From Elusimicrobiota bacterium (GTDB lineage Bacteria > Elusimicrobiota > Elusimicrobia > UBA1565 > UBA9628), in NCBI GenBank assembly GCA_028868375.1, contig JAGWUP010000014.1:28247-92246 (forward strand): a stretch of DNA of 64,000 nt. The letters are read 5' to 3'. The notes below the pieces were generated by a model, which saw nothing but the letters and a program-made list of their open reading frames with translations, was not told the DNA's origin and made no database searches. Made by a program: the position numbers and the translations under genes. Positions 34,737-42,948 of the stretch are shown here, in pieces (the stretch's first letter is position 1; each line of letters begins with the position of its first letter).

Positions 34737-35908
34737 CGGGGTTGTATGCCCCACAAACTGAGGCTATTCTCGCGGATCCAGCGGATCACGGCATGAGGCA
34801 GCAGGGTATGGCGGCCGTTGCGAATATCGGTGGAGGAGGCATGGAAGCCGACATTGTCTAAGTAAAAGACGGTCAAGGTCCTGGCGAAGTCCGCAATGCC
34901 TCCTCGGTCGAACAGCCCCCCGGCGACGCTGTGCAGCCCCGGGACATGGCCGCTATTCGGGTCGGCCAGCTTCGCTTGGAGCTTGTAGACGGTGTCGTCG
35001 GCTCCGCTTGCGGTTTTCGCATTATGATGGTCTCCGCCGTAGAGGTAGAGCAGGTTGATATGTTGGTTGGGATTGGCCGCGAGCAGGTCGAAGGTGTGGG
35101 TTTCTGCGTCTTCATCGGTGCCCCAGGCCAGCGGCGCGACATGGACGAAGGGTGCTAGCAGGCCGGCCGCCGCGGCCGCCATCGGGAAGCGCAGGCGTCC
35201 CGCGGTCAGGTCGGGCTTGCGCGCAGTATCGTCGTTGGCGGGCCGGTAGACGATCAGATCGGCTCCCAGGGCCAAGCTGCGCAGCATGATGGCCAGATGG
35301 CCGTGCGTCGGGGGATTGGCGGAGGAGCCGAAGATGGCGATGTTGAGGGCGCGATCATAAACCGGAGCCGGTTGGTTGTCGAACGGAAGAAGCGGATAAT
35401 CCGAGAGACGAGGCAGGTGCTCCGGCCGCAGCAAACGAATCCGCACCTCCGGGTCCAGGTCGCCGGCCTGGGCGCGTGCTTCCAGGGCCATGAGCGAGTC
35501 CGCATAGTCCAAGCCGATCCGCTCAAGAAGCTTTTTGTCGGCCCAAGGCTCTCTTGCCATCGCCGTCAAATCTCTCCGCAGCGCTTCCCTGACCGCACGG
35601 ACTTGGGCGACGGCGGCAGAACGCCGCTCCGATGTCATGCCCGGCGGGGGGCCCGAGCGCTCCCAGCTCCAGGCGGCTTGCGCTCCCATGTCCCGCGCGC
35701 CGATGCCCTGCGGCAATGGGGGAATGCCTTGGCTTGCCGTCGCCGGAGGCTCGAGCACTTGCAGGCGCGGCGCCTGGAAATCTACGGGAACCGGAAGATC
35801 GGGAAGGATATCGCGAGATCCCTCCGCCAGGGCGTAGGGACCCAGCGCCAGGGCGGCTGCCAGCAGGCAGCTTGAAAACTGCAATAACCGGCGGCGACGC
35901 GGTCTCAT
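34733..35908 (-). CDS. Exported NadD-like nucleotidyltransferase-domain protein
   Basis: This 391-residue protein starts with RPRRRRLLQFSSCLLAAALALG followed by Ala-rich residues, a clear signal peptide of about 28 residues. Residues 30-180 are a Pro-rich then helical region with no recognised domain. The last 200 residues resemble the nicotinate-nucleotide adenylyltransferase fold: IFGSSANPPTHGHLAIML carries the nucleotide-binding (T/H)xGH motif, and HASSTDIRNGRHTLLPHAVIRWIREN matches the SSTxIR ending. NadD is normally cytosolic and about 200 residues. The ATG at 35908 was picked because it begins the signal peptide. A TACAAT box lies 6 bases upstream. The substrate and location are open. 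Confidence 0.78.
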   Translation of the reverse strand: MRPRRRRLLQFSSCLLAAALALGPYALAEGSRDILPDLPVPVDFQAPRLQVLEPPATASQGIPPLPQGIGARDMGAQAAWSWERSGPPPGMTSERRSAAVAQVRAVREALRRDLTAMAREPWADKKLLERIGLDYADSLMALEARAQAGDLDPEVRIRLLRPEHLPRLSDYPLLPFDNQPAPVYDRALNIAIFGSSANPPTHGHLAIMLRSLALGADLIVYRPANDDTARKPDLTAGRLRFPMAAAAAGLLAPFVHVAPLAWGTDEDAETHTFDLLAANPNQHINLLYLYGGDHHNAKTASGADDTVYKLQAKLADPNSGHVPGLHSVAGGLFDRGGIADFARTLTVFYLDNVGFHASSTDIRNGRHTLLPHAVIRWIRENSLSLWGIQPR

Positions 35909-35914
35909 AGGCTC

Positions 35915-35920
35915 ATTGTA
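35915..35920 (-). promoter_or_regulatory. -10 box of the exported NadD-like gene
   Basis: TACAAT lies on the minus strand with 6 bases before the ATG, the same distance as at pckG. No good -35 box was found. Confidence 0.4.
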
Positions 35921-36039
35921 CGGCGCCGGCGGCGATGCCCCATTGATCGGGCGCAAGGCCCGGCGTTGATAGGATGCCGCCGAAGGGCCCCGGGCTCCAG
36001 GGCTTTTCGGGGAAGCCCGGAGTGGGCCGGTGGACCTAC

Positions 36040-36768
36040 TTAAGGAAGCGGAGCGGGGGGTTCCGCTTGCTCCGGACCCGCCGGTCCCGGTTCCGGTTCC
36101 GCGGGGCCCTGGCCCGCCCCGTGCCGGATGTCCTTGCCCATCACCATGAACACGACGTCCTCGGCGATGTTGGTGGCGTGGTCGGCGATGCGCTCGAGGT
36201 TGCGGGCGATGAGGATGATGTCCATGCCGCGCTGGATGGTGGAGGAGTCGCTCTGCATCAGATGGAGGAGCTCGTTGAAGGTCTGGCTCTTCAAGCGGTC
36301 CTCCTCGTCGTCCTTGGCGATGACCTTCTGGGCCAGCTCGACGTCGCAGCGCGCGAAGGCGTCCAGGGACTCGCGCACCATGTCCGAGGCCAGCTCGACC
36401 ATGCGCGGGATGTCGCCGAGCTTCAAGCGCGGCTGCCGCCGGAGGTACATGCTGCTCTCGGCGATGTTGACGGCCTGGTCGCCGATGCGCTCGAGATCCG
36501 AGTTGATCTTCAGCGCGGCCGCCAGCAGGCGCAGGTCCCCGGCCGCGGGCTGATGCAGGGCGATCAAGCGCAGGACGTGCTCGTCGATGTCGATGTGGAG
36601 CTGGTTGACCCGCTCCTCGCTGGCCTTGACCCGCCCCAGGAGGGATTCCTCTCGCTTGACGAGCAGCTCTATGGCCTGGCGGAGCATCTCCTCGCAGAGG
36701 CCGCCCATGCGGAGCAATTCGTCTCTCAGGATCTGCAAGTCCTCGTCGAAATGTCGTTTCATCGTCAT
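36040..36768 (-). CDS. phoU: PhoU phosphate-signalling protein
   Basis: This 242-residue all-helical protein has two PhoU repeats. The metal-binding motif ERVNQLHIDIDEH and ERIGDQAVNIAE are in the first half, and NLERIADHATNIAEDVV is in the second. PhoU links the phosphate transporter to the PhoR kinase and keeps the regulon off when phosphate is ample. The C-terminal 25 residues are Pro/Glu/Gly-rich and unusual for the family. It follows pstB with a 4-base gap. Confidence 0.95.
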   Translation of the reverse strand: MTMKRHFDEDLQILRDELLRMGGLCEEMLRQAIELLVKREESLLGRVKASEERVNQLHIDIDEHVLRLIALHQPAAGDLRLLAAALKINSDLERIGDQAVNIAESSMYLRRQPRLKLGDIPRMVELASDMVRESLDAFARCDVELAQKVIAKDDEEDRLKSQTFNELLHLMQSDSSTIQRGMDIILIARNLERIADHATNIAEDVVFMVMGKDIRHGAGQGPAEPEPGPAGPEQAEPPAPLP

Positions 36769-36772
36769 GGGG

Positions 36773-37594
36773 TCATCCGAAGCGCCCGGTGATGTAATCC
36801 TCGGTGCGCTTGTCGTTGGGGTGGGTGAAGATCTGCGGGGTGGGGCCGCACTCGACCATCTCGCCCATCAGGAGGAAGGCGGTGCGCTCTGAGACGCGGG
36901 CGGCCTGCTGCATGTTGTGCGTGACGATGACGATCGTCAGCTGCCCCTTGAACTCGAGCAGCAGCTCCTCGACGCGGGCCGTGGCGATGGGATCGAGAGC
37001 CGAGCAGGGCTCGTCGAGCAAGAGGACCTCCGGCTCCACGGCCAGGGCGCGCGCGATGCAGAGGCGCTGCTGCTGGCCTCCGGACAGGCCGGTGCCGGGA
37101 CCGCGCAGCTTGTCCTTGACCTCGTCCCAGAGGGCTGCTCGCCGCAGGCTCAGCTCCACCTTTTCCTCCAGCATCGCGCGGTTGCGCAAGCCGTTGAGGA
37201 CCAGGCCGGCCGCGACGTTTTGGAAGATGCTCATGGTCGGGAAGGGGTTGGGGCGCTGAAAGACCATCCCGACGCGGCGGCGCAGCAGCACCGGATCGAG
37301 GACGTCGACGGAGCGGCCGTCGAGCAGGACCTCCCCGGCGGTCCAGGCCGCGGGGGAGAGCTCGTGCATCCGGTTGAGGGTGCGGATCAAGGTCGACTTG
37401 CCGCAGCCGGAGGGGCCGATGATGGCCGTCACCGCCTTGGCGGCGAAGGCCAGGTTGACGTCCTTAAGGACGGTGCCGGCCCCGTAGCCCGCCCGCAGCC
37501 CGCGCGTCTCCATCACCGGCAGCGGCGGCGCCGGCTTTGGCTGGGGCAAGGCCTCCGGCGTTTTTTCAAGCGCCATTTCAAGCGATTGTCCCAT
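36773..37594 (-). CDS. pstB: Phosphate ABC transporter ATP-binding protein
   Basis: This 273-residue ATPase of the high-affinity phosphate importer has Walker [20 protein letters not shown], signature [15 protein letters not shown], and Walker [37 protein letters not shown] is the Q-loop region typical of PstB. The start may be the ATG at 37594, which is 4 bases after the phoR stop, or 37618 inside phoR. pstS, pstC and pstA do not occur beside it and must be elsewhere if the importer is functional. Confidence 0.95.
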   Translation of the reverse strand: MGQSLEMALEKTPEALPQPKPAPPLPVMETRGLRAGYGAGTVLKDVNLAFAAKAVTAIIGPSGCGKSTLIRTLNRMHELSPAAWTAGEVLLDGRSVDVLDPVLLRRRVGMVFQRPNPFPTMSIFQNVAAGLVLNGLRNRAMLEEKVELSLRRAALWDEVKDKLRGPGTGLSGGQQQRLCIARALAVEPEVLLLDEPCSALDPIATARVEELLLEFKGQLTIVIVTHNMQQAARVSERTAFLLMGEMVECGPTPQIFTHPNDKRTEDYITGRFG

Positions 37595-37598
37595 ATGG

Positions 37599-39374
37599 CT
37601 ATGACAGGGAAGTGACATCCCCGCCCGGCCGGGGGGCGAGCGGGATCGTGAAGCGGAAGCGCGAGCCCTCGCCGAGGCGGCTTTCGACGGAGACGGAGCC
37701 GCCGTGCGCTTCGACGATGTGCCTGACGATCGCCAGCCCCAGGCCCGTGCCGCCGACCTCGCGGGAGCGCGCCTTGTCGACGCGGTAGAAGCGCTCGAAG
37801 ACGCGCGGCAAATCCTCGGCGGGGATGCCGGGCCCCGTGTCGACGACGCGGACCTCGGCTCGGCCCGCGGCGATCGAGGCGGAGACCTCGACGCGCCCGC
37901 CCTCCCGGTTGAACTTCACCGCGTTGTCGAGCAGGTTCGTCAGCACCTGCTTGAGCTGGTCGCGATCGGCCAGAGCCAGCGGCGGCTGGGGGCTCTCGGC
38001 GACCGCGAGGCTCACATGCTGGCGCTCGGCCAGGGGCTTGAGGGCGGCGGCGACCTCGCGGGCCAGCTCGAGGACGTCGACCGCACCGAGGGAGGGGGGC
38101 CTTTGCCCGGATTCGATCGCGGAGAGGGCAAGCAGGTCCTCGACTAAGGCGGAGAGGCGCTTGGCGTCCTGCTCGATGGCGGCGATGAATTCCATGCGGT
38201 GGCGGCGGTCGTCGACGGCGCCCTCGCGCAGGGTCTCGGCGAAGCCCTGGATGGAGGCCAGGGGCGTGCGCAGCTCGTGGGAGACGTTGGCGACGAATTC
38301 GCGGCGCATCTGCTCTAAGCGGCGCAGGCGCGTGATGTCGTGGAGCACCAGCAGCGCTCCGGTCCTGCGCCCGGCCTCCTGCAGGGCCACCGCGTGGGCC
38401 TCGAAATGCCGGTCTCCGTGGCCCAGGCCGGCGATCTCGTCGACGCGCGCGCGGCCCTCCTTTAAGACCGAGTCGAGCAGGTCCTGCAGTTTCGGGTGCC
38501 GCAATGCCTCGGTGAAGCTGCGGCCTTGGAAGGGCTCCGGCAGGACCAGCAGCCGGCGCAGAGCCGGGTTGGCCGCGATCAGGCGTCCCTGGGCGTCGAC
38601 GGCGGCGACGGCCTCGACGATGCTGTCCAGGATGGCCTCCAACTGGCCGCGGTCCCGCTCCAAGGCCTGGACCGTGCGCTGGACCGTCTCTCCCAGGACG
38701 TTTAAGGCCTCCGCCAGGCGGCGGTGCTCGTCGTTCGGGGAGACGCGCAGGCGCGTGGCGTAGTCGCCGCGCGAAAGCCGCTCGGCCATGTCGGTCAAAC
38801 CTTCCAGCGGCCTGGCCAGGGAAGCCGACAGCCACAGGGTCAGCGCCATGGCGACGATCAAGATCGCCAGGGAGATGGTCGTGATGTCTCGGCGCAGCCG
38901 CGCCGCCCGCAGGTCGACCTCGGAGAGTGGCAGGGCGCAACGCAGCGCGCCGATTCCCGGCAGCGGCACCGCGGTATAGAGGAGTTCGCCTTGCGTCGGG
39001 TCGTTTCGGACGGCATGTCCGGTGCCGCCGCGCAAGGCCGCGGCCACCTCGGCGGCGCCGGCGGGCTCGACGGCGCCGCCTTGCGAGTCCGCCAGCGCCG
39101 AGCCGGTCTTGGACAGGATCGTGATCCGGCAGGAGCAGATGGCCGCCAGTTTCCGGGCCAGCCTCGGCATTTCGGAGGCAAGCGGCCGGGCCCGGCGGGT
39201 CAACTCGGCGGCCAGGCGGGCCTGCGCCGCCAGCGCGCGGGAGAGATCGTCGATTCTTTGGGTGCGGAAGGCCCGCGTGACCAGGGCGTTGAGCACGACC
39301 GTGGAGGCCAGCAGGATGAGGCAGAAGGAGACGCCCAGGCGGCGCTGGAAGCGGCCCAGCGGGTTGAGTCTCAT
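37599..39374 (-). CDS. phoR: Phosphate-regulon sensor histidine kinase
   Basis: This 591-residue membrane kinase begins with a membrane helix (about 11-30) and an extracytoplasmic stretch of roughly 130 residues. A second helix follows ([21 protein letters not shown]), then a HAMP domain, a PAS domain (residues 250-350) and the kinase core. [15 protein letters not shown] has the phosphoacceptor His, [13 protein letters not shown] is the N box, and VVDTGPGIP and [14 protein letters not shown] are the G boxes. The ATG at 39374 overlaps the phoB stop by ATGA. The larger outer segment differs from E. coli PhoR, so direct ligand sensing is conceivable. Confidence 0.9.
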   Translation of the reverse strand: MRLNPLGRFQRRLGVSFCLILLASTVVLNALVTRAFRTQRIDDLSRALAAQARLAAELTRRARPLASEMPRLARKLAAICSCRITILSKTGSALADSQGGAVEPAGAAEVAAALRGGTGHAVRNDPTQGELLYTAVPLPGIGALRCALPLSEVDLRAARLRRDITTISLAILIVAMALTLWLSASLARPLEGLTDMAERLSRGDYATRLRVSPNDEHRRLAEALNVLGETVQRTVQALERDRGQLEAILDSIVEAVAAVDAQGRLIAANPALRRLLVLPEPFQGRSFTEALRHPKLQDLLDSVLKEGRARVDEIAGLGHGDRHFEAHAVALQEAGRRTGALLVLHDITRLRRLEQMRREFVANVSHELRTPLASIQGFAETLREGAVDDRRHRMEFIAAIEQDAKRLSALVEDLLALSAIESGQRPPSLGAVDVLELAREVAAALKPLAERQHVSLAVAESPQPPLALADRDQLKQVLTNLLDNAVKFNREGGRVEVSASIAAGRAEVRVVDTGPGIPAEDLPRVFERFYRVDKARSREVGGTGLGLAIVRHIVEAHGGSVSVESRLGEGSRFRFTIPLAPRPGGDVTSLS

Positions 39375-40048
39375 CCGCCCAGGTCGAGCCGGTAGCCGAC
39401 TCCCTTGATGGTCACGATGCGGCGCGCCTCGGCTCCGAGCTTCTCGCGCAGGCGGGCGATGTGCTGGTCGACCGTGCGCGTGTCGATCTCCATGGACTCG
39501 TCGTAGCCCCAGACGCGCTCCAGCAGCTCGTCGCGCGTCAGGACCCGCCCCTTGGCCTGCAAGAGGCATTTCAAAAACTCGAATTCCTTGGCGCGAATCG
39601 AGAAGGGCTTGCCGCCCAGCCGGGCCTCGTGCCGGTCGAGGTCCAGCTCCAGGGAGCCCGCCCTCATGACCGCGCGGCCGTCGTCCTTCGAGGCGCGGCG
39701 CAGGATCGCCTTCACGCGCGCCATCAGCTCCCGCACCGAGAACGGCTTGGTCACGTAGTCGTCGGCGCCGAGCTCCAGGCCGAGGACCCGATCGAGCTCT
39801 GATTTTCGCGCGGTCAGCATCAGGATCGGAGTCGCGCAGTCCGCGCGGACGACGCGGCAGAAATCGAAGCCGTCGAGCTTGGGCAGCATCACGTCGAGGA
39901 TGACGAGCTCCGGCTTGCGCGAGCGGAAGGCCTCCAGGCCGGATTCGCCGTCCGAGCAGACGATGACTTGGTGGCCTTCCTTCTCCAGGTTGTAGCGCAA
40001 TAAGCGCGCCAGGTTGGCCTCGTCCTCGACGACCAGGATGCGCGCCAT
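39371..40048 (-). CDS. phoB: Phosphate-regulon response regulator
   Basis: This 225-residue OmpR/PhoB-family regulator begins MARILVVEDEANLARLL. The receiver has the phosphoacceptor Asp in LVILDVMLPKLDG, Thr in LTARK and Lys in YVTKPFSVRE. The winged-helix DNA-binding domain is at about 130-225 (RAKEFEFLKCLLQAKGRVLTRDELLERVWGY, TVDQHIARLREKLG). It leads the phoB-phoR-pstB-phoU operon. No phosphate-box could be fixed upstream. Confidence 0.94.
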   Translation of the reverse strand: MARILVVEDEANLARLLRYNLEKEGHQVIVCSDGESGLEAFRSRKPELVILDVMLPKLDGFDFCRVVRADCATPILMLTARKSELDRVLGLELGADDYVTKPFSVRELMARVKAILRRASKDDGRAVMRAGSLELDLDRHEARLGGKPFSIRAKEFEFLKCLLQAKGRVLTRDELLERVWGYDESMEIDTRTVDQHIARLREKLGAEARRIVTIKGVGYRLDLGG

Positions 40049-40099
40049 GGCTGGGGCTACCCTAGCAAATTGCCGGCTAGTCCATCCTAAGGACCTGCG

Positions 40100-40366
40100 T
40101 CAACGCAGGGCCCGCAACTGCGCCCACTGCGAGCGCGTTGCCTCGCCGTGGAGGCGGGCCAGGGCGTCGGCGGTCTGGCGCGCGCGCAGCAGGGGGCTTG
40201 AGGCGATCAGGTCCAGCCTCGGCAGCAGCCGCGCCAGGCCCTCGGCCGCGCGGCGCGTCTTGCGGCGGCCGGTCTCCGTCAGCGGGCGCTCCGCGTCCGC
40301 TCGGCCCCGCGCCAGCCAGCGCCGGCTGTCTCCCGCGGGTCCGTGGCGCATCAGCAAGAGCTCCAT
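40100..40366 (-). pseudogene. sixA: Truncated SixA-like phosphohistidine phosphatase
   Basis: This 88-residue frame carries the histidine-phosphatase motif LLLMRHGPAG, then LTETGRRKTRRAAEGL and ASPLLRARQTADALA. Normal SixA proteins are about 150-160 residues and contain a second catalytic His near residue 108. Here the frame stops at residue 88, so that residue and the whole second half are lost. The stop lies inside GGACCTGCGTCA (40091-40102), which equals the first 12 bases of the inverted-repeat element at 32636. The rest of the gene is not seen downstream. A TATGAT box lies 6 bases before the ATG, so it may still be transcribed. Confidence 0.65.
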
Positions 40367-40481
40367 GACCGCATCATAGGAGATTTCCTCCGGACCCGCC
40401 ACGGCGTGTCATGCGGAGTTTATACGCAGCATACCGTCTGGCGACGGCGCGGCCGCGGCCAAGCGGCTATACTGGCGGCGC

Positions 40482-41261
40482 ATGGAGGAAACGGAGCGTC
40501 GATACCGGGCGATCTTCATCTCGGACATCCACCTCGGCACGCGGGCCTGCAAGGCGGAGTTCCTGCTCGATTTCTTGAGGCGCAACGAGTCGGAGCAGCT
40601 CTACTTGGTGGGGGACATCATCGACGGCTGGGCATTGCGCCGCAGCTGGCTGGGCTGGCGGCAGAGCCACAACGACGTCGTCCAGAAGCTCTTGCGCAAG
40701 GCGCGCAAGGGGACGAAGGTCGTCTACATCCCCGGCAATCACGACGAGCTGGCCCGCCAGTTCCTCGGCGTGCGCTTCGGGGGGATCTCGATCGCCAACG
40801 CCGCGGTGCACCAGACCGCCGACGGACGGCGCTTCCTCGTCACGCACGGCGACCAGTACGACGCCGTGATCCGCTGCGCGAAATGGGTGGCGCAGCTGGG
40901 CAGCTGGGCCTACGACGTCTCGGTCGTCCTCAACAGCGCGCTCAATTGGGCGCGCCTGCGCCTCGGCTTGCCCTACTGGTCGCTGTCGGCCTATCTGAAG
41001 CTTCGAGTCAAGAACGCGCGCGGCTTCATCGCCGAGTTTCGCAGGGCCGTGGCCCAGGAGGCGCGCCGCAAGGGCTTGGACGGCGTCATCTGCGGCCATA
41101 TCCACCACGCCGAGGTGGCCGCGGTGGACGGCACGCTCTACCTCAACGACGGGGATTGGGTCGAGGGCTGCACCGCCCTGGTCGAGGATTTCGACGGGCG
41201 CCTTGAGATCGTCCATTGGGCCGGCGCGGCGCAGGCCGCGCCCTTGGGCAGCGGCGCATGA
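40482..41261 (+). CDS. LpxH-like metallophosphoesterase
   Basis: This 259-residue calcineurin-like phosphoesterase has ISDIHLG, LVGDIIDGW, IPGNHDE, THGDQYD and ICGHIHH, all metal-binding blocks. The order and spacing match the UDP-2,3-diacylglucosamine pyrophosphatase (LpxH/YbbF-like) group, which makes lipid X in lipid A synthesis. This enzyme lacks some residues used to define classical LpxH, so the substrate remains open. It overlaps the next gene by ATGA. A TATACT box lies 8 bases before its ATG. Confidence 0.88.
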   Translation: MEETERRYRAIFISDIHLGTRACKAEFLLDFLRRNESEQLYLVGDIIDGWALRRSWLGWRQSHNDVVQKLLRKARKGTKVVYIPGNHDELARQFLGVRFGGISIANAAVHQTADGRRFLVTHGDQYDAVIRCAKWVAQLGSWAYDVSVVLNSALNWARLRLGLPYWSLSAYLKLRVKNARGFIAEFRRAVAQEARRKGLDGVICGHIHHAEVAAVDGTLYLNDGDWVEGCTALVEDFDGRLEIVHWAGAAQAAPLGSGA

Positions 41262-42472
41262 GGAAGATTCTCGTTCTGTCCGCCTCCGTCGGCTCCGGGC
41301 ACGGCAGGGCGGGCGATGCCGTCCGCGCGGCGGCGAGCGAGCTGGACGCCTCCGCGGCCGTCAAGCATCTCGACGTCCTGGAGCTGGCCGGCCCCGCCTT
41401 CCGCGCCGTCTACAGCGACGCCTACCTGAAGCTGGCTTGCTCCGCGCCGCATCTGCTGGGCTCGCTCTACGACGCCTTCGACCGTCCGGCCTCGCTGCCC
41501 TTGGCGGAGCCGCTGCGGCTGCTGATGCAGCGCGCCAGCCTCTCGGCCTTCCCCAGGCTGCTCGCGCGCGAGGCGCCGGACGTTCTCGTCTGCACTCATT
41601 TCCTGCCGGCGGAGCTCGCCTCCCGCCTCAAGCGCCTGGGCCGCTTGAGCGTTCCCCTGGCGGTCGTCGTCACCGATTTCGACGCCCATCGGCTTTGGGT
41701 CCAGGCGCCCTGCGAGCGCTACTTCGTGGCCTCCCCGGAGGCGGCCGCCAGCCTGGCGGGCTGGGGGGTCGGGGCGGAGAGCGTCTCGATCACCGGGATT
41801 CCGATCGACCCGCGCTTCGGGCGCCTCCATCGCGGCGAGGTGCTTCGGCGCCTCGGGCTTTCCGGAGAGCGCCCGATCGTCCTGCAATTGTCCGGCGGCA
41901 GCGGCGTCGGCCCCATGGAGCAGGTGTTCGAGTGGCTGCTGAAAGTCCCGATTCCGATGGACCTGGTCGTGGTCACCGGCCGCAACGAGTCGGCGCGCCG
42001 CCGCCTCTCCGGGCGGCCGCCGCACCCGCGCCATGGCGCGCGTATATTGGGCTTCACCGACCGGCTGCACGATTGGATGGCCGCCGCCGACCTCGTCGTC
42101 ACCAAGCCGGGCGGCTTGACGACCTCGGAGGCGCTGGCTTGCGGCACGCCCCTGGTCATGATCGATCCGATCCCCGGCCAGGAGACCCGCAATTCGGATT
42201 ACGTGCTGGAGAACGGCGCCGGAGTGAAGGCCAACTCCCTGGCGGGGCTGGCCTACAAGGTCGAGGTCCTGCTCGAGGACCGCACGCGTCTAGCTCGAAT
42301 GAGGCGCAGCGCCCGCGCCCTCGGCCGCCCGGTGGCCGCCTTCGAGATCGCTCAAGCGGCGCTGGACTTGGCCCAGCGCGGCCGAGGCCAGGCTCAGGAC
42401 GAGAAGGCTTGCCGCGACCTTCGCCCAGCGCCCCAGGTCCTGCGGCCACAGCAGGGCTTGCAGGGCCGCTGA
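41258..42472 (+). CDS. UgtP/MGDG-synthase-like glycosyltransferase
   Basis: This 404-residue GT28-type glycosyltransferase resembles monogalactosyldiacylglycerol synthase and UgtP, which glycosylate diacylglycerol. KILVLSASVGSGHGRAGDAVRAAA is the N-terminal lipid-side motif. VSITGIPIDPRF, VLQLSGGSGVGPMEQVF and TKPGGLTTSEALACGTPLV bind the sugar nucleotide. The start at 41258 overlaps the phosphoesterase stop. The final 40 residues are Arg/Gln-rich and overlap the opposing gene by 183 bases, so the real end of the fold is probably near 42390. Confidence 0.87.
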   Translation: MRKILVLSASVGSGHGRAGDAVRAAASELDASAAVKHLDVLELAGPAFRAVYSDAYLKLACSAPHLLGSLYDAFDRPASLPLAEPLRLLMQRASLSAFPRLLAREAPDVLVCTHFLPAELASRLKRLGRLSVPLAVVVTDFDAHRLWVQAPCERYFVASPEAAASLAGWGVGAESVSITGIPIDPRFGRLHRGEVLRRLGLSGERPIVLQLSGGSGVGPMEQVFEWLLKVPIPMDLVVVTGRNESARRRLSGRPPHPRHGARILGFTDRLHDWMAAADLVVTKPGGLTTSEALACGTPLVMIDPIPGQETRNSDYVLENGAGVKANSLAGLAYKVEVLLEDRTRLARMRRSARALGRPVAAFEIAQAALDLAQRGRGQAQDEKACRDLRPAPQVLRPQQGLQGR

Positions 42473-42886
42473 GGCGGCGACGGCCAGATAGTACTCGACG
42501 GGGAGATTGAGGACGCGGCGCTTGAGCCACCAGACGGGCTCCGTGAAGAAACGCTTGGGCCCCCAGGCCGGGTTCCAGACGAACCATTGAAAGTCCCAGC
42601 AGCAGGTCAGCAGCAGGTAGCGAGACAGCGCCGCCGCTTCCAGCCGGAGCGACCAGCCTCCCCAGGCCAGCGGCAGGTGGAAGAAGGCAAGCAGAAACAG
42701 GGTCAACCAGAGATGGTAGCCGGTCAGCGGCTTGCCGTTGGTCAGCCGCAGCAGCCAGCGCGGCTGGTAGCGCCAGGTGGGAAGCTCCTGCGCCCAGCCG
42801 TTCGGCCCCTCGATTTCTATCTCCACGCGGGCCAGCAGCCAGCAGGTCGTAAACAGCCACGCCGCGTCCCAGGGCCAGGAGGCCAT
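42290..42886 (-). CDS. Integral membrane protein of unknown function
   Basis: This 198-residue protein has about four hydrophobic segments, many Trp residues (WFVWNPAWGPKRFFTEPVWWLKRR) and a basic tail. It resembles small lipid- or wax-related membrane enzymes, but no family is recognised. It overlaps the tail of the glycosyltransferase by 183 bases, convergently. A TATAAT box sits 6 bases before its ATG (42893-42898), and it diverges from ppk1. Confidence 0.75.
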   Translation of the reverse strand: MASWPWDAAWLFTTCWLLARVEIEIEGPNGWAQELPTWRYQPRWLLRLTNGKPLTGYHLWLTLFLLAFFHLPLAWGGWSLRLEAAALSRYLLLTCCWDFQWFVWNPAWGPKRFFTEPVWWLKRRVLNLPVEYYLAVAASAALQALLWPQDLGRWAKVAASLLVLSLASAALGQVQRRLSDLEGGHRAAEGAGAAPHSS

Positions 42887-42892
42887 GGGGTC

Positions 42893-42898
42893 ATTATA
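42893..42898 (-). promoter_or_regulatory. -10 box of the minus-strand membrane protein gene
   Basis: TATAAT, the perfect -10 box, is 6 bases before the ATG at 42886. Together with the box at 42937 it forms a divergent promoter pair in 62 bases. Confidence 0.55.
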
Positions 42899-42936
42899 CA
42901 GGAAGCGGGCCGGGGCGCAGGGGCGATGGAAAGCGC

Positions 42937-42942
42937 TACAAT
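42937..42942 (+). promoter_or_regulatory. -10 box of ppk1
   Basis: TACAAT lies 6 bases before the ATG at 42949. Transcription would then begin at the start codon itself. Confidence 0.5.
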
Positions 42943-42948
42943 CTAAAA

